From assembly GCF_040412425.1 (NCBI RefSeq), contig NC_089763.1, positions 57,852,587 through 57,916,586 on the forward strand: a DNA stretch of 64,000 nt, in the 5' to 3' direction. The DNA is from Macrobrachium rosenbergii. Taxonomy: Eukaryota; Arthropoda; Malacostraca; Decapoda; Palaemonidae. The position numbers were made by a program, and so were the translations under genes. The notes below the pieces were generated by a model. The model had not been told where the DNA came from. It ran no database searches and saw only the letters and a program-made list of their open reading frames with translations. Positions 39,576-49,093 of this stretch are shown one piece after another; position 1 is the first letter of the stretch; every line of letters begins with the position of its first letter.

Positions 39576-40330
39576 GTGAGCGCCAGACTCCCACACTTCT
39601 GGAGACAGCAGGAGGCCAGATCGATAGAACCATGGGTACTACGGGTTCTCAAGGAAGGATATGCGATTCCCTTCAAAGAGAGTACACCTTTGTCACCTGT
39701 GCCCATCTCCTTAAAGGGGCACTCTGTAGGCTTTGAGAGCTTTTTTCGGCCCTCTCAAAGGGAGTTACAGCTCTCCTCCACAAGAGAGCTATAGAAGAGG
39801 TAGAAGACTTGTATTCAGAGGGGTTTTGCAATCACCTCTTTGTAGTCCCCAAAACCTCCGGGCGTTGGAGGCCAGTCCTGGTTGTAAGCGGTCTGAATGT
39901 CTTTGTCCAAACCACGAAGTTCATGATGCAGAAGAACAGCTCAGTTCTTGCTTCAATTTCCCAAGAAGATTGGATGGTCTCAATAGACATGAGAGATGCT
40001 TACTTTCATACCCCAATACACCAGGATTCCAGGAAATTCCTGAGATTCGCTCTCTGGACAAAGTTTTCCAATTTTGGGCTCTATGCTTCGGGTTGTCAGC
40101 ACCCCTCAAGTCTTCACCAGGGTAATGGGCGTGAAAGTTTGTCCATATCTGGATGGCTGGCTCTTGTGTTCATCATCCCAGAAGTGCACAGAGGACCCTC
40201 TCAGAACCCTTTAGTTAGCCCAGGAGTTGGGCAGGAAAAGTCCCAACTAGTCCCTTCTCAGACGATAGTCTATTTGGGGATGAAGATGGACTCTCGGGTT
40301 TTTTGGGTTTTTTCCATTAGAGAAGAGAAT
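39576..40330 (+). pseudogene. Element A reverse transcriptase, frameshifted
   Basis: N-terminal lead-in with FWRQQEARSIEPWVLRVLKE, then the fingers and palm in several frames: GFCNHLFVVPKTSGRWRPVL, VSIDMRDAYFHTPIHQDSRK (motif A Asp present) and a frame-shifted STPQVFTRVMG. The catalytic box reads YLDGW where the DIRS family has YLDDW. It continues LVPSQTIVYLGMKMDSRVFW. The enzyme would copy the element's RNA. Two or more frameshifts plus loss of the second box Asp make it inactive. It lies between gag and RNase H as in other DIRS-like elements. Confidence 0.85.
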
Positions 40331-40479
40331 ACTATCATGCACCCAAAGAAGTCCGTGATTTTCTGTGTCTTCAGACCTGCTTGCCAATGGCTGTATGAGC
40401 CTGCTACGGACTCTCTCCTCCATAGAGATGTTCGTTCCTTTGGGGATGCTGCATGCGAGGCCTTTGTAGTTTTTTCTGA

Positions 40480-41250
40480 AGGCCAGTTGGAATGAGAAGA
40501 TTCTTTCAGATTCCTTCGTATTCCCCATCACACAGGAAATAAAAGATCATCTTCAGTGGTGGCTCATAGAAGGAAGGTTCCACTCACGGAAGTCCCTATC
40601 TCATCTGAACCCGAACCTCTCATTGTTCTCCGACACATTGGACCTAGGTTGGGGAGTGACACTAGGACGATGGGAAGTGTCAGGGAAGTGGTCCCTTCAA
40701 GAGAAGAAACTGCACATAAATCTGGAGGAGTTGAAAGTGATTCACCTGGCTTTTCAACATTTTGCTGCAGTAACTCAAGACTCAGTGATTGTGGTTCATT
40801 CAGACCACACTACAGCTCTGGCTTATATTCGAAACCAAAGAGGCACTCACTCTCTGTCACTGTGCGAGCTAGCCAAGGATCTCTTTCTTTGGGTGCACAA
40901 CAACAATACACAGATTCTCATCTGCTGTTTTTAGGGCAAGTTAAGCATATTAGTGGGTGAATTGAGCTGTTGCAAACAGGTTCTACCCACAGAATGGTCG
41001 CTGAATCCACAGGTGTGCTCCAACATGTTGAAACGTTGGGGAACACCATCGATAGACTTGTTTGCAATGTCCAGGAACCATCGCCGCCCCTGTATTGCTC
41101 TCTGGCGCCAGACCCTCAGACTTGGGCAGTGGAAGCGATACTTCAGGATTGGTCACACCTGGAAATGTATGCCTTCCCTCCGTTCAGTCCAGTAAGAGAC
41201 GTGATCAACAAGTTAAGACTTCTCATCACGCATCAATGATCCTAGTAGCT
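40480..41250 (+). pseudogene. Element A RNase H and methyltransferase-like module
   Basis: RNase H landmarks are all present: LFSDTLDLGWG (first Asp), LHINLEELKVIHLAF (Glu), VIVVHSDHTTALAYI (second Asp). After a stop (about 40,935) comes a module found in DIRS-like elements after RNase H: SIDRLVCNVQEPSPPLYC in one frame, then WAVEAILQDWSHLEMYAFPP in another. DxFA...N, AFPP and a later LVAPFWP motif resemble the phage Dam-like N6-adenine methyltransferase module reported in DIRS elements; whether it methylates DNA is not known from this sequence. Frameshifts separate the parts. Confidence 0.75.
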
Positions 41251-41339
41251 CCCTTTTGGCCTCAGGAGGAGTGGTTTCCAGACCTTCTGGAACTTCTGTC
41301 TGCACTTTCCCACAGAGGAAAGATCTTCTCAGACAACCT

Positions 41340-41579
41340 CACTTTAACAGATATCATAAAGGTTGGTCCATTCTCGCCCTGACAGGCTTTAAACTGTCAG
41401 GAAGGTTGTTAGAGCAAGAGGATTTTCAAGAAAAGCTGTGAATGCTATCGTAAAATGTAGATGCGACTCTCCTTCAAAGCACTACCAGGCTAAGTGGGCA
41501 GTTTTTAGGAGATGGGGTAAAGAACGTAACATCTCTTCTTCTACCTCTGTAGCCCAACTGGCCGAATTTTTACTTTTAT
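41340..41579 (+). pseudogene. Element A tyrosine recombinase, N-terminal part
   Basis: Begins in the stretch SGRLLEQEDFQEKL and its overlapping frame (VRARGFSRKAVNAIVKC type) and continues AKWAVFRRWGKERN and TSVAQLAEFLLL. The sequence stops matching other YRs exactly at 41,579, where element B's terminal repeat begins, and resumes at 47,489 (SSRGLSLSTIKGYRSILNSV). This N-terminal, core-binding part would hold the DNA ends. The split is an insertion, not decay. Confidence 0.85.
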
Positions 41580-41790
41580 AGAAGTAAATTACCAAAGGGT
41601 TAACTACATAGCTCTTACATTTATTTCATTGCATAGAGGTGTGAACAGCTTAAATTTGAAAATTCGCAGTACTGTTCCAGTAATTTGGTGTAAGTAACTC
41701 GCCCTGCCCACTTTCGGGGAATGGTAGGTACAACACTACTAACGACCCTAATTCGTTTCTGCCGATTGACAGCTTAACATGGTTGTAAAC
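41580..41790 (+). repeat. Left inverted terminal repeat of element B
   Basis: Reverse complement of 47,292-47,470. Anchors are CAGCTTAAATTTGAAAATTC, AATTTGGTGTAAGTAACTCG and CTGCCCACTTTCGGGG. The outer end is shorter than the right repeat, which extends further into a TATATAAAAC...ATTTT sequence. Confidence 0.85.
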
Positions 41791-41941
41791 TTCAGCTTCC
41801 ATTTGACTTAGTATAATTCACCAGATGGTTTTCATCGTTTTTGGTGAAGTATTTGGTCTTTAGCAGAGACAGCTAATTTATTAGCATATTTTTGGACCTT
41901 TGCTTTTATGAAAATGTCTTGACTCTAGTTCTGCTAGTCCA

Positions 41942-43552
41942 GTGGGTTTTGCAGCAAAGGCTGTAAAACCAAACACTTCTATCAGTTATGACTCTCATAC
42001 CATTTGTTGTCAATGTAGAGGACAGACTTGCTCTTCTGTCTTGACTTGTGACGAATGCAAAGAGTGGGATCAGGGGAAATGGAAGACTTTGACTAGTTAC
42101 TTAGATAAACTTGAGAAAAACAGACGTAGGAGGGTGGCGGCTAAGGCCGAAGCTAAGAATTCAGTTAGTCAGGGTTCTCCTGTTTTGCATGCCCTTCCAA
42201 CTCCTATATCTGCATTTTCCCCTATCACCAGTCCTCTGACTTTACCTGTGACTCCATTATCCAACTTCCAACCTTCCGAACCCAATGCCATCGCCAGTCT
42301 GGAAGCCAGAATGGACCAGAAATTTGGTCTCTTAGTTAACACTGTAGCTCAGATAGGGGCTTCAGTGAGGGGCCTTATGGATAAGTTTAGTGCCAGTGAT
42401 GTCGGTGCAAGTGTTGTATCAGTGGAGGAGGTGGCTACTCGTCCCACTGATGCTCCTAGACGAAGGTCCCTGTCAAACTCCCCTAAACCTGGGAGAAGGC
42501 AAACTGTAAGTCCCAGGGAGGTCGGTGGGTTTGCCCACGGGTAGTCGCCCCCTCAACCGAGCCTGTTGTTTGAGATTCCCAGGACTCGGCGGATAGCCAC
42601 TGGAAAGGCGTCCACATTGGAGTTCATGCCCTTTCGTTGAGTAATTCGAATTTGGGGTCTGACGAATCCAAGTGCAAAGCGAGTCAGAAGCGCTGTTGGT
42701 GCTTCAAAAGTGCATCCAGGCCGTTGAAAAGACCAATATCCAATATCTGAGTTTCAGATCCTGTGCAAGCAGAACAGAGATCGGGATCTGAGTCCCAAAC
42801 CTTCATGTAGATTTTGGGGTGATCCATCTATTTTGTCGCTCGTAATGTCTGTGTTAAAGGGTCAGTTTTTGTGTGCCCAAGCGGATCTCCAAGAAACACG
42901 GAGATCGTGCTTTAGGATCCAAGGGATCTGGGCATCCAAGAGGATCCAAGGGATCCAGTTTTGTGGGATCTGGAGGATCCATGTATCTAGTGGGATCTGA
43001 GGGAACCAGACATCCATCAAGATCCGAGGGATCCAGTCATCCAGTGAGATCCAAGCGATCCATTTGTCCAGTGGAATCCGAGGGATCCATTCATCAAGTG
43101 GGATCTGCGGGATCCAAGTGTTTAGTGGGATCTAGAGGATCCGATGCACCTGTGGAACAGATCAACATGTAGTTCGTGCGTGATTGTGCGCGATTGCTCC
43201 CCTTCCGAGCTGGTGCCAAATTCATCCAGGTGTCCGGCGTCACACTCCACTTATTGTCTGGTTCAGGATCCGGCTTTGGAACCGATTAAACGTTCTTCTT
43301 CTAGACAGTATTATGGATCTTTTATGCAAACCGACAGTGACTCATGACCCCGAGGATTTGACTCTCTTGCCCATTTCGTCTGCAGAAGAGGACGTAGAAC
43401 GACATCAGACTTCTTCTGTCTACGCTTCCCTTTTGAAATACTTCTTGTTTTGCTTCCTGGACTTCTTTTGCCTCAGAAGATCTTATTTCTCCTCTTCAGG
43501 ACCTTTAAGGTTCTTCTTAAGTTTTATGATGAGCACCAGAAGAAGAAAATAG
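41942..43552 (+). pseudogene. Element B gag
   Basis: The longest open part (41,942-42,544, 200 codons) carries ICCQCRGQTCSSVLTCDECK, a CX2CX4CX6CX2C cluster. A basic helix follows (LDKLEKNRRRRVAAKAEAKN), then a Pro/Thr-rich linker and PKPGRRQTVSPREVGG. After a TAG at 42,544 a second frame (42,873-43,172) encodes glycine/serine-rich 9-residue repeats. A third (43,184-43,552) ends in the gag C-terminal motif PISSAEEDVERHQTSSVYAS, also present in A. This is most likely one gag gene split by two frameshifts or stops. Upstream ATGs are out of frame, so the true start is unclear. Confidence 0.75.
42905..43150 (+). repeat. 27-bp minisatellite within element B gag
   Basis: About nine imperfect 27-bp units built around GGATCCGAGGGATCC-type sequence, encoding nonapeptides such as GSEGSIHQV, GSAGSKCLV, GSRGSDAPV. 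Confidence 0.9.
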
Positions 43553-43849
43553 AAGCTTCTCTAGGCTTTGCTCCCAGATTAAGATGGCGCGGATATCGGC
43601 GATCCCAGGAGCTGGCAGCCTTGTTCAAAGAAATCTCTGCAGTGGTGTTCATTCATTTCCATATCTTCATCCAGATCGTTTGCACCTAGAATGATTTCCC
43701 TCTCAGCAAGCATTTCTGGAGGCGGTCAGAGGTAGACGTTCCATATCTTTCCAGCATTTCGAGACGTGAAAGGTAGTTCTCGATATTCTAAGTCCGTTTG
43801 ACCGATCAAGAAGTCAGCAAGCAAACCTTCCTCTCGCAAGTGAGGATAC

Positions 43850-44700
43850 TATCCTCCGTGTACCAGTTGGGGCCAGGCTTCTACAGTTTTGGAGCAAGTG
43901 GGAGGGCAGAGATGTAGAACCTTGGGTTTTAGAGGTGATCAAGTAGGATATTCCATCCCATCCAGGGGAAACCTCCCTTAGTGTCCTCTCCTATCAACTT
44001 GGCAGCTTACTTTTTAGACTCAGAGTGGTATTTGGCCCTGTCACAGGAAATATCATCTCTGCTCACCAAGAAGAGCCATAGAAATAGTCGGAGATGTCAA
44101 CACGCTGGGGTTCTACAACCACCTATTCATTGTCCCAAAGTCATCGGGAGGTTGGAGACCTGTCCTGGGTGTCAGTGCCCTGAATTTCTATATTCAGACT
44201 ATGAAATTCAAAATGGAAACAACCCACTCAGTTCTGTCTTCCACCCGTCAAGGGGATTGGATGGCAACCGTAGACATGCAGGACGCATACTTCTACGCTC
44301 CAGTCCATCTAGAGGCTAGGAAATATCTATGGTTTGTGTTTCAGGACAGTGTCTTCCAATTTTGAGAGCTGTGCTTCGGACTGTCGACAGCCCATCAACT
44401 TTTCACCCGTGTCCTTGCCCCATTGGCAAAATGGCTACACCTCATAGTGATCAATATTTGTCTCTATTTAGACGAGTGGCTCCTATGCTCCCCCTTGGAA
44501 TAAAGTTGCACGGAGGACCTAAAGAAGACTTGTATTAGCCCAAAAATTGGACCTACTAATAAACCTAGACAAATCCCAATTGGTCCCGAGTCAATCAGTT
44601 CTTTATTTGGGAATGAAGATCGCCTCTCGGGATTTTTGGGCTTTTCCATCCGACAAGAGAATAAAAGACTGCATTTGGACAGTTCAGAAATTCCTCTCTC
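43850..44700 (+). pseudogene. Element B reverse transcriptase, frameshifted
   Basis: Collinear with A: lead-in LLQFWSKWEGRDVEPWVLEV; WRPVLGVSALNFYIQTMKFK-type core; MATVDMQDAYFYAPVHLEAR with the motif A Asp; then LCFGLSTAHQLFTRVLAP after an in-frame TGA; catalytic box YLDEWLLCS. The DIRS family has YLDD, so the second Asp is Glu here. It ends with LVPSQSVLYLGMKIASRDFW. At least three frames are needed to follow it. The domain order and spacing match A. Confidence 0.87.
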
Positions 44701-44929
44701 TCCCGTCATGCTCGGCCAACGAATGGATAAGTTTACTGGGAACTCTCTCATCCGTAGAAAAGTTCGCTCCATTAGGGAGACTTCACATGAGAGTGCTACA
44801 ATTCTTTCTAAAAGCCAGTTGGCAGAGTAAGTTTCTTACAGACTTGTTTGTTTTCCCAATCACCCCCAAGATCAAAGAGGACCTTCGGTGGTGGCTTGTA
44901 ACAGGAAGGTTTGCAGAAGGGAAATCTCT

Positions 44930-45840
44930 ACACCTTCTGAGTCCCAACCTCACATTGTACTCAGATGCATTGGATCTGGGTTGTGGGGGCTCTCCTAGAA
45001 AACAACGAAGTGTCAGGGACATGGTCCCTACCTGAGAGAGAACTTCATATCAACGTGAAGGAGCTACAGGCAATACACTTAGCCCTTCAACATTTCTCAA
45101 CAGCGACGTACAAATCCACAGTCATAGTCCATTCAGACAATACGTCAGCTCTGGCCTACATAAAGAATCGGGGAGGGACCCACTCCTCACTGTATCAAAC
45201 AACCAAAGATATCCTTATCTGGGTGCAAGGAAATCAAACCAAGATTGCTACCCACTTTATACAGGGCAAACTCAGTGTCATAGTGGACAAATTAAGTTGT
45301 TGCAAACAGGTCCTATCCACGGAATGGATACTGAATCCACAGGTATGCACTGACCTGTGGAAATGGTGGGGAAAGCTGTCGATAGATCTGTTTGCAACTT
45401 TGAGGAATCACCGACTTCCTTTGTATTGCTCTCCGGCCCCGGACCCTCTCTCATGGGCAACAGATGTAATCAACAAATTCCTCCTACTACACGACAACAT
45501 GTCGATGACCCTGGTAGCTCCCTACTGGCCACAGAAAGAGTTGTTTCCAGATCTTGTCAATCTCCTAGTGGACTTGCCAAGATTACTACCACAGCGACGA
45601 AACCTACTCAAGCAACCACACTTTCACCGGTTCCATCTAGGACTATTCACTCTTGCTCTGATGGGCTTCAGACTGTCAGGAAGCATGTCAGAGCAAAAGG
45701 CTTTTCAAGATCAGCTGCGGAAGCAGTTGCGAGATGTAGACGTCAGTCTTCCTCCAACATCTACCAGAATAAATGGACAATATTCTGCAGCTGGTGCAGA
45801 AGACACAAGGTATCATCTTCTACCTCTGTTGTGCAAATAG
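44930..45840 (+). pseudogene. Element B RNase H and methyltransferase-like module
   Basis: RNase H begins at LTLYSDALDLGCGG in one frame and continues after a shift near 45,000 in a long open frame (44,965-45,840): LHINVKELQAIHLALQHF and VIVHSDNTSALAYIKNRGG. Asp, Glu and Asp are all present. The module after it reads SIDLFATLRNHRLPLYC and MTLVAPYWPQKELFPDLVNL. Compared with A and E it lacks about 75 bp that would encode the W...AFPPF portion, so the methyltransferase-like fold cannot be complete. The end of this frame overlaps the YR gene. Confidence 0.82.
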
Positions 45841-46697
45841 CAGATTTCTTGCTATTTTTAAGGTCTTCCCGAGGATTGGCTACATCCACGATCAAAGGCT
45901 ACAGAGCGATGCTCAACTCCGCATTCAGACTAGAGGTCTGGATCTATTTGGCCTTATCAAGTCATGAGATACTGCGAAACGAGAGAGGTCAGATTCCATA
46001 TCCTGGAATCTAGATGTTGTTTTAAAATGGCTCTCAGGTCTGCCTTTTGAACATCTTCAATCCACATCCCTCAGGTATCGTACAAGAAAAACCACTATTT
46101 CTGGTTGCTCTAGCTACTGCCAAGAGAATTAGTGAGTTACAGGCTCTGAGCAAGAAAGTAGGATTCACACAAGGAGATGCAGTCTGTTGCTTTACTTTGG
46201 GGTTCTTAGCGAAGAATGAAACATCATCCTTTCCCTGGCCCCATTCATTCACAATCAAAGGTTTAACCGACATTCTAGGTCCTACGGACCAATAGTGAGC
46301 TCTTTGTCCAGTAAGGGCACTGAAGTATTATTTAGAGAGAACCAAGAATATCAGAGGCACGTCCCCTAACCTCTGGTGTTTAGTTAAGGATCCAACCCAT
46401 CCTTATCCAAGAACGCATTGGCGTTCTTCTTGAGACGTGATTTCGGAGTCACACATTAAGATTCAAGAGGAAGACTTGTCAATTTGCAAGGTTAAAGCCC
46501 ACGAAATTAGGGCAACAGTGACTTCGATTCCCTTCAACCAGAATTTATCCCTATCTTCTATTTTGCAATCCACTTTTTGGAGCTGCAAATCATTGTTTGC
46601 AAATTTTTATCTACATGACATCGAAACTGTTTACGAGAACTGCAGTACCCATGGCCCATTATCCGTGGCTGGCATGGTGTTAGGGGAGGAAGGGTAG
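45630..46697 (+). pseudogene. Element B tyrosine recombinase, catalytic residues intact
   Basis: Starts inside the preceding pol frame, shifted by -1: VRKHVRAKGFSRSAAEAVAR, then VVQIADFLLFLRSSRGLATS and TIKGYRAMLNSAF. The catalytic domain follows: TAKRISELQALS (first Arg), AHEIRA (HxxR box), and FANFYLHDIETVYENC with the nucleophilic Tyr. Frame breaks occur near 46,013 and 46,075, with a TAG at 46,295. It ends SVAGMVLGEEG. The enzyme would integrate a circular cDNA by strand exchange, giving no target duplication. Of the four YRs here this one keeps R, HxxR and Y together. Confidence 0.85.
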
Positions 46698-47488
46698 GGG
46701 GTACTCTTACACTTTTCTATCTACTCGCCTTGAACTAGGTTGTCGAGTTTTGGGAAGTTGGGGTACTGAGTACCTGGAGCACCCATCATTCGTTGTGTTG
46801 TGTTATGAATGGGTTATGGTAACTGGTTTGTTATATGGTGTATGTGTAACTTGTGTTTTATGGTCTTGGTTTGGTACTGCACCCAGGGCAAGGACTTTTG
46901 TGTTTTGTATGCTTTGGCAGCCATCAGAGTACTCCTCAGCTGCAAAGCCCCACTAATGTAGCGCCTCTGGCTTCACTGTCACGCAACTACGGTCGAGATG
47001 AGCCTCATCAGAGGCAGTATTTTTCTGCTGGAGCTCTCTAACCAGGTAGGTTACAACTAACATTCTCAATGTTAACTACTTACTATTTTAAAATTCATCT
47101 CAATTCTTGAGTGTTTTTTAAGCAGTACACGCCCATACATCCCACCTGTCAATGTGGGATTCAGCTATGCAGTTACTTGGCAAGTTACTTAAATAAAAAT
47201 TACATTTTTATAATAAAATAAAGTTTTATATACTTATAAGTAACAACATAATCAAAGTCCTCCCTTCCTCCCTCCCTCCACTCTCATGGGCATAGGGCAT
47301 AAACAAATTGGGCTCATTAGTAGTGTTGTATCTATCCTTCCCCGAAAGTGGGCGGGGCGAGTTACCTACACCAAATTATTGGAACGCTGCCGCGAATTTT
47401 CAAATTTAAGCTGCCGATAAATGAAATGTAATAGCTATGTAGTTACTTGGTAAGTATATATAAAACTTTATTATAAAAATGTCATTTT
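46698..47488 (+). other. Element B tail: 3' region, internal palindrome, right terminal repeat
   Basis: Non-coding region conserved in all four copies. It contains ACCCAGGGCAAGGAC, TTTTTAAGCAGTACACG and ATGTGGGATTCAGC, then a palindromic block (47,169-47,253) with TTACATTTTTATAATAAAATAAAG. The right inverted terminal repeat (about 47,285-47,488) ends GTCATTTT. The palindromic block contains copies of both outermost end sequences and fits the internal complementary region of DIRS elements, the template for circularisation. A GC-box-like GGGCGGGGC lies at 47,351. Confidence 0.78.
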
Positions 47489-48278
47489 ACCCAGGATCTT
47501 CAAGAGGCCTTTCGCTGTCTACAATAAAGGGTTACAGATCCATACTGAACTCAGTATTCAAGCTCAGCAGCCAGTATCTTGGAACCAAGATATAGTCATA
47601 CATTGGTTGTCAGGCCTGCCTTTTGAACCTATGCAGATGTCCTCCTTTAGGGATCTGTTTAGAAAGACACTTTTCTTAATCACCTTAACCACAGCGAAAA
47701 GAGTCAGCGAGTTACAAGCCCTGGATAAACAAATTGCTTTTTCACAAGAGGCAGCTGTTTGCTCATATATTTTAGGTTTCCTAGCCAAAAAAAATGACGT
47801 ACCCATCTAACCCTTGGCCATCCTCCTTTTTCGGTCCAGTGTCTTACAGAACTGGTAGGACTGTTGGAACAAGAGATAGTATTATTCCCAGTGAGATCAT
47901 TAAGATTTTACATCGAGAGACCCAAGAATATCAGGGGATTCTCGTAACCTCTGGTGTTCTGTAAAGAACCCTTTACATCCTCTCTCCAAGAATGCTATCT
48001 CTTTCTTGCTGAGAGACATTATTGTAGAGTCTCACTTGGGAATTCAAGAGAAGAATTTACCATTGTTAAATGTAAAAGCACATAAAGTATGGGCAGTAGC
48101 CACTTCGTTGTCTTTTTAATGCAATCTTTCTCTAGCTACCATAATCCAATTGATTTATTGGAAGTGTCACTCATTCTTTGCCAACTATTATCTACATGAC
48201 ATTGAAACTGTGTTCGAGGACTACAGTACATGGGGTCTGTTCTCCATGGCTGGCGTGGCACTAGGGAATGAGGGGTAG
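47489..48278 (+). pseudogene. Element A tyrosine recombinase, C-terminal part
   Basis: Resumes exactly where 41,579 stops: SSRGLSLSTIKGYRSILNSV, then GLPFEPMQMSSFRDLFRKTL and TTAKRVSELQALDKQ (first Arg present). After frameshifts it continues LFPVRSLRFYIERPKNIRG; AHKVWAVATSL, where the HxxR Arg has become Trp; and FFANYYLHDIETVFED with the nucleophile Tyr present. It ends MAGVALGNEG. Loss of the box Arg should abolish recombinase activity even if the frames were intact. Confidence 0.85.
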
Positions 48279-48764
48279 GAATGATCCTTCTATTTTTCTG
48301 TCTCCTAACCTTGATTAAGGTGGTTGAGTTTTTGGGAATCCGGGAGTACTTAGTACCTGGAGTACCCTCCAATCTTCATTTTTAATGGGTGGGTAATATA
48401 TGTTTTTTGAATGGTGTACAGGTAATATAATTTTATGGTCGTGTGTTAGTTGATGACTATTTTTTGCCCAGGGCAAGGGCAAGTGTTGTGTTTAAGCTTT
48501 GTCGAGTCATAGAAGCACTCCCCGACCACAAAGCTCCCACTGAAGTAGGGACAATCCTGACACTCCAGGTCATGTCCCTACGGGTCTAGACGAGCAGTGA
48601 CAAGAGTCAGTATCTTCCTGCTCTTGCTCTCTCCCCAGGTAAGGTTACAACAAGCATTACCACAATGCTAGCTTTTCTTTTCTATTTCAAATGCATTTCT
48701 CTATAATGCTTTTGGAGTAGCACATGTCCATTCTTCCCACCTCCTATCAATGTAGGATTCAGCT

Positions 48765-48852
48765 ATGTAATAACTTGGTAAGTGTCATATATAAAAATGA
48801 CATTTTTATAATAAAATAAGGTTTTATATATACTTACCAAGTAAATACATGA
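48765..48852 (+). repeat. Internal palindrome of element A tail
   Basis: TAATAACTTGGTAAGT followed by AAAAATGACATTTTTATAAT and TATACTTACCAAGTAAATAC. The outer parts pair with each other and the middle is self-complementary (AAAATGACATTTT). Equivalent blocks lie in B, D and E. Confidence 0.85.
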
Positions 48853-48894
48853 ACAGAGCCCATCCCTCCTCCCCACACATGGACATAGAGCATA

Positions 48895-49093
48895 AATGAA
48901 CTGAGCTCTTTAGTTACGTTGTACCCATTCTTCCCCATTTTAGTTACGTTGTACCTATTCTTCCCTGAAAGTGGGCAGGGCACTTACCTGCGAATTTTCA
49001 GTTCTTAAGCTGCTGTTTAAAGTAGAAACTATAGCTATGTAATTACTTGTTAAGTATATATAAAACCTTATTTTATTATAAAAATGTTATTTT
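48895..49093 (+). repeat. Right inverted terminal repeat of element A
   Basis: Reverse complement of 36,889-37,055. It contains a local duplication of TTTAGTTACGTTGTACC plus CATTCTTCCC. It ends TATATAAAACC...GTTATTTT. Degenerate-repeat sequence (CCCACAGTGGTCCCC) begins immediately outside. Confidence 0.82.

Larger units (their letters stand above)
41580..47488 (+). mobile_element. DIRS-like element B, inserted into element A
   Basis: 5.9-kb element with inverted terminal repeats (41,580-41,790 and about 47,285-47,488), gag, RT, RNase H, methyltransferase-like and YR regions, and a tail containing an internal palindrome. It interrupts A's YR gene without any target duplication beyond a possible single shared base. 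It is younger than A by position, yet already carries several frameshifts and stops. Its YR keeps all the catalytic residues I can identify. Confidence 0.9.
36889..49093 (+). mobile_element. DIRS-like element A, split by nested element B
   Basis: Left part 36,889-41,579 and right part 47,489-49,093 make one element of about 6.3 kb. Evidence: the left part ends and the right part begins within the same codon neighbourhood of the tyrosine recombinase gene, and the two outer ends are inverted copies of each other (shared GTTTCTACTTTAAACAGCAG against its complement at about 49,005). Domain order is gag, RT, RNase H, methyltransferase-like, YR, tail. DIRS-like elements use a tyrosine recombinase instead of a DDE integrase and have inverted terminal repeats. 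All genes carry stops or frameshifts. Confidence 0.85.
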
